From Arthrobacter sp. CJ23 (GTDB taxonomy: Bacteria > Actinomycetota > Actinomycetes > Actinomycetales > Micrococcaceae), in NCBI RefSeq assembly GCF_024741795.1, contig NZ_CP102950.1:4030001-4094000 (forward strand): a stretch of DNA of 64,000 bases. The letters run 5' to 3'. The stretch's first letter is position 1; each line of letters starts with the position of its first letter. Under the pieces are notes generated by a model that ran no database searches, had not been told where the DNA came from, and worked only from the letters and a program-made list of their open reading frames with translations. The translations under genes and the position numbers were made by a program. This document shows positions 8,284 to 16,944 of the stretch, piece after piece.

Positions 8284-9025
8284 TGGAAGCGCCGTCCCGC
8301 CGGAGCTGGCTGAGGGTCGGGTCATCGTCCGGGCCGTCCGTGATGATTCCGGCGACCTCCTCAACAGGCATCACCCTGTATCGGGAGGCGACCCCGATTT
8401 TTTCGGTGCTCGCGAGAACGTAGGTATCGGCCGCCCGGCTGGCGAGTGCCCGCTTCATGGCGGCCTCGTCAACGTCCCCCGTGGTGAGTCCCTCGGTGGG
8501 GTGCACCCCGGTCACCCCGAGCAGGAACAGGTCCGCCGAGACCGCCTGTGCGGCCTCGACCGCGGCGGCACCGCACGTCACTGCCGAATGTTTGAAGAGG
8601 CGGCCTCCGAGGAGGAAAACGTCGACGCCGGCGTGCGGCACAAGCGCTGCTGCGATCGTGGGGCTGTGCGTAATGACCGTGCAGGACAAGTCAGGTGCGA
8701 GGGCGCGAACGACAGCGAGGGTTGTGGTGCCGCCGTCGAGAATGACGGTGGCTCCCGGCCGGATGAGGCGGGCAGCGCACAGGGCCACCCGGTCTTTGCT
8801 CTCCGGCTGTACATGGGTTCTGGCGGCGTAGTCCGCAATCGCCGGCGAAACCGGCAGGGCTCCGCCATAGACGCGTTGGCATAGCCCGGCCGCTGCGAGT
8901 TCCCGGAGATCACGGCGAACACTGTCATCCGAGAGGCCCAGTTCCGCGGCGATTTCCTTGGCGACGATCTTCCCGTCCTTGGCCAGGCGGCCAAGGAGGA
9001 CAGCATGGCGTTCAGCAGCGAGCAT
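8264..9025 (-). CDS. DeoR/GlpR-family transcriptional regulator
   Basis: A 253-residue DeoR-type repressor. The N-terminal winged helix reads AERHAVLLGRLAKDGKI then AAELGLSDDSVRRDLREL with the diagnostic RVYGGALP. The C-terminal sensor (DeoRC) carries VILDGGTTTLAVVRAL and the phosphosugar-binding G-x-T-G region. Such proteins usually respond to a sugar phosphate. The start is placed at ATG 9025 because GGAAGGAA lies just upstream of it; the longer frame to 9049 would bury that site. It is divergent from the NUDIX gene, its most likely target. Confidence 0.88.
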   Translation of the reverse strand: MLAAERHAVLLGRLAKDGKIVAKEIAAELGLSDDSVRRDLRELAAAGLCQRVYGGALPVSPAIADYAARTHVQPESKDRVALCAARLIRPGATVILDGGTTTLAVVRALAPDLSCTVITHSPTIAAALVPHAGVDVFLLGGRLFKHSAVTCGAAAVEAAQAVSADLFLLGVTGVHPTEGLTTGDVDEAAMKRALASRAADTYVLASTEKIGVASRYRVMPVEEVAGIITDGPDDDPTLSQLRRDGASIIRANT

Positions 9026-9066
9026 TCGCGTTCCTTCCGAGTTATGCACGTTCTTGCACTATTCTA
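9026..9066. promoter_or_regulatory. Divergent promoter/operator between DeoR gene and NUDIX gene
   Basis: Only 41 bases separate the two starts. They contain TGCACGTTCTTGCA (9045-9058), with TGCA ends that are each self-complementary, and TATTCT just before the NUDIX ATG. The compact spacing implies that a DeoR-type protein binding here would block both genes. The operator call is an inference from position and symmetry. Confidence 0.4.
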
Positions 9067-9759
9067 ATGCCCATGACTGACTCAGCAATTCAACAACAGC
9101 TCACCGAGGGACAGCCCGGAGTAGACATCCCGGACAGCCGGGGCCGCACGGGGTTGGACCGTGCGGGGATCGGCCTGCGCCGAAACCCCGACGTTGGCGT
9201 GACCCGCGTCGAAGTGACGTCGGAGGGGTGGCATGTCCTGCGTCGAACCACTTTCAGCTACCGGCGGCGCGATGGGCAGGTGGTCACTGAGCAGCGGGAA
9301 ACGTATGACCGGGGGAACGGCGCAACCATCCTGGTTTACGACCCCGTCCGGAGAACGGTCCTGCTCACCCGGCAGTTCCGGTTCCCCGCCTACGTCAACG
9401 AACACCACGACGGCATGCTCATCGAAGCAGCCGCCGGCCTCCTGGATGACGACGCTCCCGATGTTGCGATCCGACGGGAAGCCGCCGAAGAGCTCGGCGT
9501 CACGCTGGGGGACCTTCGGCACGTTTTCGACCTCTACATGAGCCCCGGCTCAGTCACAGAACGCATCCACTTCTACGTCGCACCCTACGTTCCGGGCGAT
9601 CTGTCAGGCCCGGGAGGAGGCCTGCAGGAGGAGGGGGAAGACATCGAGGTGCTCGAGATTCCCTTCGATGAAGCCCTTGCCATGACCTCCGACGGCAGGA
9701 TCGTGGACGGCAAGACCGTCATCCTCCTGCAGTGGGCCGCCCTAAACCGCCTCTTCTGA
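9067..9759 (+). CDS. NUDIX hydrolase (NudK/ADP-sugar pyrophosphatase-like)
   Basis: A 230-residue protein with a NUDIX box beginning GLLDDDAPDVAIRREAAEEL (residues about 128-150), containing the REAAEE metal-binding core. YMSPGSVTERIHFYVAPY after the box and the upstream YDRGNGATILVYDP match the GDP-mannose/ADP-ribose pyrophosphatase (NudK) subgroup. It would hydrolyse a nucleoside diphosphate sugar to nucleotide and sugar phosphate. ATGs at 9067 and 9073 are both possible, and the -10-like TATTCT is so close that the transcript may be leaderless. It is divergent from a DeoR regulator whose effectors are often sugar phosphates. Confidence 0.88.
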   Translation: MPMTDSAIQQQLTEGQPGVDIPDSRGRTGLDRAGIGLRRNPDVGVTRVEVTSEGWHVLRRTTFSYRRRDGQVVTEQRETYDRGNGATILVYDPVRRTVLLTRQFRFPAYVNEHHDGMLIEAAAGLLDDDAPDVAIRREAAEELGVTLGDLRHVFDLYMSPGSVTERIHFYVAPYVPGDLSGPGGGLQEEGEDIEVLEIPFDEALAMTSDGRIVDGKTVILLQWAALNRLF

Positions 9760-9770
9760 GCCGCCTGACG

Positions 9771-11180
9771 TCAGACCCGGGCGTCTTCAGCGTGCCTGGA
9801 TCCACGATCGCCTGCCACAACGTCCGGCGCCCTGACGGCAACCCGCGGCGCAACGACCAGCGCGGCGACGGCGATGGCCACGGTCAGCGCGAACACGCCC
9901 GCGAAGGAGCCCGCCGTCGTCGTCAATGCCCCAAAGACCAGGCCTGTCACGGCGAGCGAGAGGGCCCCGCCGAGGGAGTCCGAGATGGACATGGCCGAGC
10001 TGTTGAAGCCCTGCTCCGCAGGGCTCGAGAGCGCCAGTGTCATGACGCTCAGCCGCGGGTACATGAGCCCCATGCCAGCACCGGCCAGGATCCAGCCGGC
10101 GATGGCCACGGCAGCCGGCAGGGCGAGGGCCGCAGTGATGAACGTGAGGGTGACCGCGGCGAGCACCAGCAGGGAACCGGTCCTGACCGCGGCAGCGTGC
10201 ACTAGCCTGGCGCCCATCCGGCCCTGGACGGTGGACGCCCCGGCCCAGGCAAGCGCGGCGCCGGTGAGGGTGAGCCCGGCGTAGGCCGGGGTGAAGGCGT
10301 AGTGCTCGGTAAGCAGGTACGGCAGGTAGACCTCGGCACCGAAGAAGGCGGCGGAGGCGAGCCCGCGCACCAGGATCACGCTCGGCAGGCCGCGGCGGGC
10401 AGTGAGTGTGCCGCGCGGAACCAGCGGCCTGACTGCCAGGAGCGCCAGCAAGAGCGCGACGACGGCGATCACCGTGCCGGCCGCCGGAACCTTCCCGGAG
10501 AGGTTCAGCCCCAGGACGGCGAGTGCCGCGAGCGCGGCCCAGGCCATGCGCCCAAGGGCCCAGGGGACGGCGGGGCCGCTTGAGTCCGGGGCGGAACGCA
10601 GGCCGCGGATGGCCGGAATGACCATGGCCAGTGCCGGCACCACCAGGCCCACCACGCCCAGGAACACCCAGTGCCAGCTGCTGAGCTGGGCCACGACACC
10701 CGCCGCAAACGGCCCGATCAACGACGGCACCACCCAGGCGGCGGCGAATGCCGCGAAGATCTTCGCGTGCAGCATGGCCGGGTACACCTGCGCCACCACC
10801 ACATACAAGGCCACGGTCATGGCGCCGCCGCCCAGACCCTGGACCAAGCGCCCCGCCACGAGCACTTCCATGGTGCCCGCGGTGCCGGCGATCAGCAGCC
10901 CGGCCACGAACAGGGCCACGGAGGCGTACAGCGGAGCGGCCGGCCCGCGCCGGTCCGCCCAGTTCCCGGCCGCCACCATGCCGATCACGCCCGTGGCCAG
11001 CGGCCCGGCGAAGGCCAGGGCATACAGGCCGGCACCGTCCAGCTCGCGGCTCACCAGCGGCATGATGGTGGTCACGGCCAGGGATTCGAAGGCACCCAGG
11101 AACACCAGGGCACACGCGCCCACGGTCGCCAGAAGGTACGGGCGTTGCAGGATGCCGGCAGAGGCGTCGTCTTTGCTCAT
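9771..11180 (-). CDS. MFS drug efflux transporter, SoxR-controlled
   Basis: A 469-residue major facilitator with about 14 hydrophobic segments, as in DHA2-type drug/proton antiporters. The loop 2-3 motif is present as [12 protein letters not shown], and [12 protein letters not shown] matches the motif C region. It is divergent from a SoxR-type regulator, and the intervening promoter carries a SoxR-like dyad, so it probably exports redox-cycling compounds or dyes. The inferred transcription start coincides with the ATG, which suggests a leaderless mRNA. It converges closely with the NUDIX gene at its 3' end. Confidence 0.9.
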   Translation of the reverse strand: MSKDDASAGILQRPYLLATVGACALVFLGAFESLAVTTIMPLVSRELDGAGLYALAFAGPLATGVIGMVAAGNWADRRGPAAPLYASVALFVAGLLIAGTAGTMEVLVAGRLVQGLGGGAMTVALYVVVAQVYPAMLHAKIFAAFAAAWVVPSLIGPFAAGVVAQLSSWHWVFLGVVGLVVPALAMVIPAIRGLRSAPDSSGPAVPWALGRMAWAALAALAVLGLNLSGKVPAAGTVIAVVALLLALLAVRPLVPRGTLTARRGLPSVILVRGLASAAFFGAEVYLPYLLTEHYAFTPAYAGLTLTGAALAWAGASTVQGRMGARLVHAAAVRTGSLLVLAAVTLTFITAALALPAAVAIAGWILAGAGMGLMYPRLSVMTLALSSPAEQGFNSSAMSISDSLGGALSLAVTGLVFGALTTTAGSFAGVFALTVAIAVAALVVAPRVAVRAPDVVAGDRGSRHAEDARV

Positions 11181-11187
11181 GGACGCA

Positions 11188-11218
11188 ACGCTAAAAGCTC
11201 AACTATGGTTGAGGTCAA
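11188..11218 (-). promoter_or_regulatory. SoxR/MerR-type promoter with dyad operator
   Basis: On the minus strand -35 TTGACC (11218-11213) and -10 TAGCGT (11193-11188) are separated by 19 bp, the stretched spacing typical of MerR-family activation. The spacer holds the perfect inverted repeat CTCAAC-TATG-GTTGAG (11198-11213 on the plus strand), close to known SoxR boxes. The ATG of the MFS gene begins eight bases after the -10. The dyad also covers the first possible soxR ATG at 11205, which argues for the later soxR start. Confidence 0.75.
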
Positions 11219-11246
11219 GCCCGCAGCCATCCACGGATTCGGAACC

Positions 11247-11702
11247 ATGCCACAGCTCCCCGGCGACGCCCACCATCCCCTCACCATCGGCGAGCTCTCG
11301 GAACGGAGCGGTGTGGCGGCGTCGGCCCTTCATTTCTACGAACGCAACGGCCTCATCTCGGCCGTGCGGACCACCGGCAACCAGCGCCGCTACCGGCGGG
11401 ACATGCTGCGGCGCGTGGCGTTCATCCGGGTGTCCCAGCGCGTGGGCATTCCGCTCAAGGACATCCGGGCCGCCCTCGAGTCGTTGCCGGAGAACCGGAC
11501 GCCCACCAAGCGCGACTGGTCTCGGCTCTCCGCGCGCTGGCGGAACGAACTCGATGCGCGCATCACCGCCCTGGAGCACCTGCGCCGGGACCTGGACGGG
11601 TGCATCGGCTGCGGATGCCTCAGCCTGAAGGCGTGCAGGCTGCAGAACCCGGGCGACGACCTGGGCACGGGCGGCACGGGAGCGCGCCGCTGGGACGGCT
11701 GA
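11247..11702 (+). CDS. soxR: Redox-sensitive MerR-family activator SoxR
   Basis: A 151-residue MerR-type regulator. The N-terminal winged helix reads [25 protein letters not shown], followed by [13 protein letters not shown], then the dimerisation helix, then [12 protein letters not shown]. That is the exact CX2CXCX5C pattern of the SoxR [2Fe-2S] cluster. Oxidation of the cluster by redox-cycling drugs activates target promoters. The ATG at 11247 is chosen because the ATG at 11205 lies inside the operator dyad. Its main target is probably the divergent MFS exporter, as in actinobacteria where SoxR controls exporters and oxidoreductases rather than SoxS. Confidence 0.9.
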   Translation: MPQLPGDAHHPLTIGELSERSGVAASALHFYERNGLISAVRTTGNQRRYRRDMLRRVAFIRVSQRVGIPLKDIRAALESLPENRTPTKRDWSRLSARWRNELDARITALEHLRRDLDGCIGCGCLSLKACRLQNPGDDLGTGGTGARRWDG

Positions 11703-11712
11703 GCCCTGCACG

Positions 11713-12747
11713 CTACCCGATCGGCGGGAGCTCCGCGGCCGTCGGCACCACGGCGCCAGTCGCCGTCGAGTCCGGGTTCAGCATCCAGCCGACACGCTTG
11801 GCCGTACTCAGCATCACGACGCTTTCGACGAGTTCGATGCCCGGAATGCGCTGCTGGATGGCGAGCTCCATCTCCATGACCTCGGCCAGGGAACGCAGCC
11901 ACATGATGATCACAAAATTGGTGCTCCCGGTGGTGGACGCCGTGAACCTGACGTTCCTGACGGCGCGCAGTTCGCCAGCCGCGGCTTCATGCTGGCCTGC
12001 TGGAACATTCGCGAACCACTGGCAAGTGATGGGATAGCCCGAGAACTGCTGGGCAATTTCGCACCGGAAGGACAGCATCCGGCTCGCCAGCACGCGGCCG
12101 AGCTGGCGCTGCACCGTGGCGGGGTGCCGTCCCAGGGCGCGGGCGATTTCCGCGGCGGAGGCCCTTCCGTCCCGGGCGAGGAAGGGAAGGAGCGCCATGT
12201 GGCTCGCCGGCAACGGGGTGACAACCGCGTAGGGGGCGGACGGATTGGCCGCTTCCGGCCCGGCCAGGGCACGCAGCGCCTGCTGCTCGGCCCGGCTCAG
12301 CACATTGAGCCGCCACGCATAGCCGCTCGTGTGGATCCGCGTGCACAGCGAGGTCCGGTACTTGGTGAGCCCCCGGATTTCCTTGAGCTTGGGCAGTAGC
12401 CCGTTGCTGAACTCGCCCAGGTCCTGGGTGATCACGGTCAGCATGAGGTCACGGTTGCTGGCGGCTTCCTCAACCGTGATGACTTCCGGAATGGCTGCGA
12501 GCGCGGCGGTGACCCCGGGCCTGAGGTGCATTTCGCAGTCCACGTCCAGCAGTGCAAGGCAGGCATTCTTGGGATCACCCATGAGGTGCGCCGTGGTCCA
12601 GGCCGCTCCGGACTCGCGCAGCCGGTCCCACCGCGCCGCCAGCGTGGTGGCATGGACGCCGAGGACGTCCGCGGCGTCCGACCAGCTGATGCGCGGGGAA
12701 ATCTGCAGGGCGTTGACCAGCCGCAGGTCCTCTTCACTGAGTTCCAT
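11713..12747 (-). CDS. Lrp/AsnC-family regulator with two HTH halves
   Basis: A 344-residue regulator, twice the usual Lrp length. An N-terminal HTH (SEEDLRLVNALQISPRISWSDAADVLGVH) is followed by a RAM-like effector domain, then a second HTH (LLPFLARDGRASAAEIARAL, then GRHPATVQRQLGRV) and a second RAM-like domain. Tandem Lrp proteins of this type in actinobacteria usually control an adjacent divergent catabolic operon, here the M20 hydrolase and MFS pair. AGGAGG upstream of ATG 12747 decides the start over an in-frame codon at 12867. Confidence 0.87.
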   Translation of the reverse strand: MELSEEDLRLVNALQISPRISWSDAADVLGVHATTLAARWDRLRESGAAWTTAHLMGDPKNACLALLDVDCEMHLRPGVTAALAAIPEVITVEEAASNRDLMLTVITQDLGEFSNGLLPKLKEIRGLTKYRTSLCTRIHTSGYAWRLNVLSRAEQQALRALAGPEAANPSAPYAVVTPLPASHMALLPFLARDGRASAAEIARALGRHPATVQRQLGRVLASRMLSFRCEIAQQFSGYPITCQWFANVPAGQHEAAAGELRAVRNVRFTASTTGSTNFVIIMWLRSLAEVMEMELAIQQRIPGIELVESVVMLSTAKRVGWMLNPDSTATGAVVPTAAELPPIG

Positions 12748-12797
12748 CAGCGGTCTCCTCCTAGTCGATGCGTGAATCCTGTCAATTCTGGCATGTT

Positions 12798-12813
12798 CCT
12801 GAATTTTTTCAGG
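12798..12813. promoter_or_regulatory. Candidate Lrp-type operator
   Basis: CCTGAATTTTTTCAGG is a perfect 6-bp inverted repeat around an AT-rich centre, midway between the divergent Lrp-family gene and the M20 hydrolase gene. AT-rich dyads of this size are typical Lrp/AsnC sites. A second dyad, GATTG...CAATC, follows at about 12823-12839 and could be a second site or part of the promoter. Confidence 0.5.
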
Positions 12814-12890
12814 GCTTTCCAAGATTGTGAGGCCAATCACTCCACAATGGCTATGGATACTTACCAACCGTTCAGGAAGCAGGAGAACAG

Positions 12891-14111
12891 ATGTCGATCG
12901 CCTCAGACGCCAAGGAGATGCAGGGAGAAATCGCCCGGTTCCGCCACGAGCTCCACCAGGAACCGGAAATTGGCCTGGACCTCCCGCGTACCCAGGAAAA
13001 GGTACTCAAGGCGCTCGACGGACTCCCGTACGAAATCACCCTCGGTGAGAGCACGACGTCGGTCACGGCGGTCCTGCGCGGCGGCGCGCCGCACACTTCT
13101 GCAGAGAAGCCGGCGGTCCTGCTCCGCGCCGACATGGACGGCCTTCCCGTCCAGGAACGCACCGGCGTCGAGTACACCTCGCGGATCGACGGCGCCATGC
13201 ACGCCTGCGGCCATGACCTCCACACCTCCATGCTTGCCGGTGCCGCCCGCCTGCTGGCCGAGCGCCGCGATCAGATCGCCGGCGACGTGGTCCTGATGTT
13301 CCAGCCCGGCGAGGAAGGTTTCGACGGCGCGGGCCACATGATCCGCGAAGGCGTCCTGGACGCTGCCGGCCGCCGGGTCGACGCCGCTTACGGCATGCAT
13401 GTGTTTTCCTCCCTGGAGCCGTACGGCCAGTTCTGCACCAAACCGGGAGTGATGATGAGCGCCTCGGACGGACTCTTCGTCACGGTCCTCGGTGCCGGTG
13501 GGCACGGTTCGGCACCCTATTCAGCCAAGGACCCCGTGACGGCGGCCGCAGAAATGGTGACGGCGCTGCAGGTCATGATCACGCGGCAGTTCAGCATGTT
13601 CGATCCGGTAGTCCTGACCGTGGGCGTCCTCCATGCCGGAACCAAGCGCAACGTCATTCCCGAATCTGCCCGGTTCGAAGCCACCATCCGCACCTTCTCG
13701 GAAGCCTCCCGCGACCGGATGATGACCGCCATCCCGCAGCTCCTCAAGGGCATCGCCGCCGCACACGGGCTCGACGTTGACGTCGATTACCGCGGCGAAT
13801 ACCCCATGACCGTCACGGACGAGGCCGAGACCCACACCGCCGAAAACGTCATCTCGGACATGTTCGGCGATTCCCGGCTCTCCCGCTGGGCCACGCCGAT
13901 AAGCGGCTCGGAGGATTTCTCCCGGGTACTCGCCGAAGTGCCGGGAACCTTCGTGGGCCTCAGCGCCGTACCGCGGGGCGTGGACCACACCAGTTCACCG
14001 TTCAACCACTCCCCCTACGCCACGTTCGACGACGGCGTCCTCTCCGACGGCGCGGCGCTCTACGCGGAGCTCGCCGTCTCCCGCATCGCGGCCCTTGCCG
14101 CCGCCAACTGA
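12891..14111 (+). CDS. M20-family amidohydrolase (hippurate hydrolase-like)
   Basis: A 406-residue metallopeptidase-type amidohydrolase. LLRADMDGLPV and MHACGHDLHTSML provide the first metal ligands, LMFQPGEEGFDGAGHMI the catalytic Glu pair, and GSEDFSRVL the late motif. A lid/dimerisation domain lies between, around residues 180-300. Relatives cleave N-acyl amino acids (hippurate, IAA-amino acids) to the free acid and amino acid. It is followed after 27 bases by an MFS importer and is divergent from a tandem Lrp regulator, which together suggests uptake and hydrolysis of an N-acyl amino acid. GGAGA precedes the ATG. Confidence 0.9.
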   Translation: MSIASDAKEMQGEIARFRHELHQEPEIGLDLPRTQEKVLKALDGLPYEITLGESTTSVTAVLRGGAPHTSAEKPAVLLRADMDGLPVQERTGVEYTSRIDGAMHACGHDLHTSMLAGAARLLAERRDQIAGDVVLMFQPGEEGFDGAGHMIREGVLDAAGRRVDAAYGMHVFSSLEPYGQFCTKPGVMMSASDGLFVTVLGAGGHGSAPYSAKDPVTAAAEMVTALQVMITRQFSMFDPVVLTVGVLHAGTKRNVIPESARFEATIRTFSEASRDRMMTAIPQLLKGIAAAHGLDVDVDYRGEYPMTVTDEAETHTAENVISDMFGDSRLSRWATPISGSEDFSRVLAEVPGTFVGLSAVPRGVDHTSSPFNHSPYATFDDGVLSDGAALYAELAVSRIAALAAAN

Positions 14112-14138
14112 CCTTCCCGCCACCCTTTGGAGCAAGAC

Positions 14139-15431
14139 ATGACGTCAACCGTAGGCACCCAGGCCACAGTCCAGGTCCACAAGTCCCACCTGCGGACACT
14201 CATCGGCACCGGCATCGGCAACGCCGTTGAATGGTACGACTGGGCCATCTACGCCACCTTCTCGCCCTTCATCGCGAGCGCCCTGTTCAGCAGCGCCGAC
14301 CCGACGTCGGCGGTCCTGTCCACGCTGGCGATCTTCGCCGTCGGCTTCGTCGCCCGCCCCTTCGGCGGCTTCGTGTTCGGCTGGATCGGCGACCGGATCG
14401 GCCGCAAGACGTCCATGACGTTCGCCGTCGGCCTCGCGGCCCTCGGCAGCCTGCTCATCGGCATCGCCCCCACCTTCGAGTCCGTGGGCGCCTTCGCCTC
14501 CGTGATGCTGCTGGTGGCCCGCCTCATCCAGGGCCTGGCCCACGGCGGCGAGCTGCCGTCGTCGCAGACGTACCTTTCCGAGATGGCCCCCAAGGAAAAG
14601 CGCGGCTTCTGGGCCACGCTCATCTACACCTCCGGCACCGCAGGCATCCTGGCCGGCACGCTGCTGGGCGCCATCCTGACCGGCGTGCTGAGCAAGGCCG
14701 ACATGAACGCCTGGGGCTGGCGCATCCCGTTCCTTATCGGCGGGGCGCTGGGCGTCTACGCCCTGGTCATGCGGGCCCGCATGAAGGAAACCGAGGCCTT
14801 CGAGGCCGAGACCCCCAAGGAGAAGCACGAGCCGATGTGGCCGCAGATCTGGCGGCACCGCAAGCAGGCCCTGCAGGTCATCGGCCTGACCGTCGGCCTC
14901 ACCGTGAGCTACTACATCTGGGGCGTCGTGGCTCCGAGCTACGCGTCCACCACCCTGAAGATGGATCGGGGCGCAGCCCTCTGGGCCGGAGTCATCGCCA
15001 ACATCGTGTTCATCGCCGCACTGCCGTTCTGGGGCAGGCTGTCCGACCGCATCGGCCGCAAGCCGGTCCTGATCATGGGCGCCGCCGGCGCGGCACTGCT
15101 CCACTTCCCCATGACCTGGCTCCTGAAGGACTCCCCCTGGCAGCTGGCCGTCACCATGTCCGTGATGCTGTTCTTCATCGCCGCCAGCGCCGCGATCGTC
15201 CCGGCCGTCTACGCCGAGCTCTTCCCCACCAAGATCCGCACCGTGGGCGTCGGCGTCCCCTACTCCATCTGTGTTGCGGTCTTCGGCGGCACGGCTCCGT
15301 ACCTGCAGACGTGGCTCGGCACCATCGGCCAGGCCCAGCTGTTCAACGTTTACGCAGTGGTCCTGCTGGTGATCGGCATCGCGTTCGTCTTCACCATCCC
15401 GGAGACCAAGGGCAAGGACCTGACGCACTAG
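14139..15431 (+). CDS. MFS transporter, metabolite:H+ symporter (MHS) type
   Basis: A 430-residue 12-helix transporter opening with LIGTGIGNAVEWYDWAIYA, the signature of the MHS family (ProP, KgtP, ShiA), which imports organic acids and osmolytes. GWIGDRIGRKTSM and GRLSDRIGRKPVL are the loop 2-3 and 8-9 motifs; GLAHGGELPSSQTYLSE is also family-typical. GGAG sits seven bases before ATG 14139; a TTG start at 14127 is less likely. It follows the M20 hydrolase and probably imports that enzyme's substrate or a related carboxylate. Confidence 0.88.
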   Translation: MTSTVGTQATVQVHKSHLRTLIGTGIGNAVEWYDWAIYATFSPFIASALFSSADPTSAVLSTLAIFAVGFVARPFGGFVFGWIGDRIGRKTSMTFAVGLAALGSLLIGIAPTFESVGAFASVMLLVARLIQGLAHGGELPSSQTYLSEMAPKEKRGFWATLIYTSGTAGILAGTLLGAILTGVLSKADMNAWGWRIPFLIGGALGVYALVMRARMKETEAFEAETPKEKHEPMWPQIWRHRKQALQVIGLTVGLTVSYYIWGVVAPSYASTTLKMDRGAALWAGVIANIVFIAALPFWGRLSDRIGRKPVLIMGAAGAALLHFPMTWLLKDSPWQLAVTMSVMLFFIAASAAIVPAVYAELFPTKIRTVGVGVPYSICVAVFGGTAPYLQTWLGTIGQAQLFNVYAVVLLVIGIAFVFTIPETKGKDLTH

Positions 15432-15452
15432 GGACTCAAGCACCACGGGTTC

Positions 15453-15488
15453 GACGGCGGTCTGCACCGAAAGGCGCGGGCCGCCGTC
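15453..15488. terminator. Possible bidirectional terminator
   Basis: GACGGCGG (15453-15460) and CCGCCGTC (15481-15488) form an eight-pair GC stem with a 20-base loop between two convergent MFS genes. No U-tract follows, so termination efficiency is uncertain. Confidence 0.4.
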
Positions 15489-15514
15489 GGCGTCTGATCC
15501 GGTCTGCCCGGCTG

Positions 15515-16810
15515 TTAGCCGCCCACAAACCTCTTGCGCCCGGCCCGGTATCCGAACACGGCGGCCAGGGAGCCGACCACGAGGAACAGGATGCCGGCCG
15601 CGGCGAAGCCTCCCGTGGCCTGGTGCAACTGACCCACCATGAGCGTTCCCGTGGAACCCAGGCCGTAGCCCACGCCCTGCATCATGCCGGACAGGTGCGC
15701 GGCGGTGTGCGCGTCCCGCGTCCGCAGCATGATCATGGTCAGTGCCACGGCCGTCAGGCTCCCCTGGCCCAGCCCCAGGAGTCCGGTCCAGACCCAGATC
15801 AGCTCCGTGGGGCCGAAGATGCTCAGGGCGAAGCCGCCGCCGGTCATCAGCGCCACCACGGCGTTGATGGCGCGCTGGTCCTTGAACCGGGCGGCCAGGC
15901 CCGGCGCCAGGAAGGAACCCAGCATCTGCAGGACGATCGAGACGGACACGATCAGCCCGGCCGTGCCGCCGTCGATTCCGCGGTCGCGCAGGATCGGCGC
16001 CAGCCAGGCGAACACGCTGAAGGACATCATGGCCTGCAGTGCCATGAAAATGGTCACCTGCCAGGCCACGGCCGAGCGCCACACATTGACGCCGCCGGCT
16101 GCCACGCCGTGGCGGACCGGATGCTGGCGCAGCGCCAGCGGCAGGAACAGCAGGAGCACGACGCCGGCGGGCAGCGCCCAGAACCACAGCGCCGAGGTCC
16201 AGTGCCCGGCAGCGGTGAAGACGGGGTAGGTGAAGCCGGCCCCGAGGGCCGCCGAGGCGCAGATGGCCGTGGTGTAGAGCCCGCCCATGAGGCCGAGCCG
16301 GTGCGGGAAGTCGCGCTTGACCAGGCCCGGAAGGAGCACGTTGCACAGGGCGATCGCGGCGCCACACGCCGCCGTGCCGAGGAGGAGCGCCGGCAGGTGG
16401 CCGGCGCCGGCGAGGTCCATGGGGCGCAGCAACAGCCCGGCCGTCAGCATGGCCATCGCACCCAGCAGCACCCGTTCGGCGCCGAAGCGGCGGGCCAGGA
16501 CCGGGGCCAGCGGCGCGAACACGCCCAGCAGGGTGACGGGCACGGTGGTGAGGACCACCACCGCCCAGCCCGGCAGGCCGGCGTCGGCGGTGACTTCCGG
16601 CAGCACCGCCGAGAAGCTGGAAAACACGGTCCGCAGGTTGAGGCCGATCAGGACCAGGCAGATCCCCAGGAAAACGAGCCCGCGGCGCGTCGTGACCCGG
16701 GTGGGTTCGGCTGCGGGGACGTCGTCGATCTCGGCGTCGACGAGCAGTTCGGAGGCGGCCAGCTCAGAGGCGGCTGTGGCGGGTTTCTCGGGAGGTGTCA
16801 CGCCCCCCAT
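15515..16810 (-). CDS. MFS transporter, CynX/NimT family
   Basis: A 431-residue transporter with 12 predicted helices. The segment LIGLNLRTVFSSFSAVLPEV after helix 1 is the hallmark of the CynX/NimT (cyanate/2-nitroimidazole) family, and PLAPVLARRFGAERVL is the loop 2-3 motif. The first about 45 residues are a polar Ala/Glu/Pro-rich tail. Relatives export cyanate, nitroimidazoles or chloramphenicol-like compounds; the substrate here is unknown. The start at ATG 16810 is a compromise between an upstream GTG (16837) and internal GTG codons; none has an ideal ribosome site. Confidence 0.82.
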   Translation of the reverse strand: MGGVTPPEKPATAASELAASELLVDAEIDDVPAAEPTRVTTRRGLVFLGICLVLIGLNLRTVFSSFSAVLPEVTADAGLPGWAVVVLTTVPVTLLGVFAPLAPVLARRFGAERVLLGAMAMLTAGLLLRPMDLAGAGHLPALLLGTAACGAAIALCNVLLPGLVKRDFPHRLGLMGGLYTTAICASAALGAGFTYPVFTAAGHWTSALWFWALPAGVVLLLFLPLALRQHPVRHGVAAGGVNVWRSAVAWQVTIFMALQAMMSFSVFAWLAPILRDRGIDGGTAGLIVSVSIVLQMLGSFLAPGLAARFKDQRAINAVVALMTGGGFALSIFGPTELIWVWTGLLGLGQGSLTAVALTMIMLRTRDAHTAAHLSGMMQGVGYGLGSTGTLMVGQLHQATGGFAAAGILFLVVGSLAAVFGYRAGRKRFVGG

Positions 16811-16944
16811 TCTCGCAGTTGCGCCAGGACATCCCACATCCTCCCCACAGTGTGAAATGGCCCGCCCTTTCCATCAGCACGCGGGAAGCGCACCATGTTG
16901 CTATGGACGGCGTCGGGGTTGCCGTCAGGGGGATCGGAGGTGCG

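Noticed and set aside
14231..16855. Plus-strand frame of 874 codons running through two convergent transporter genes
   Set aside because: It crosses the intergenic terminator and has Arg/His/Gly-rich composition without homology; both real transporters have clear signatures.
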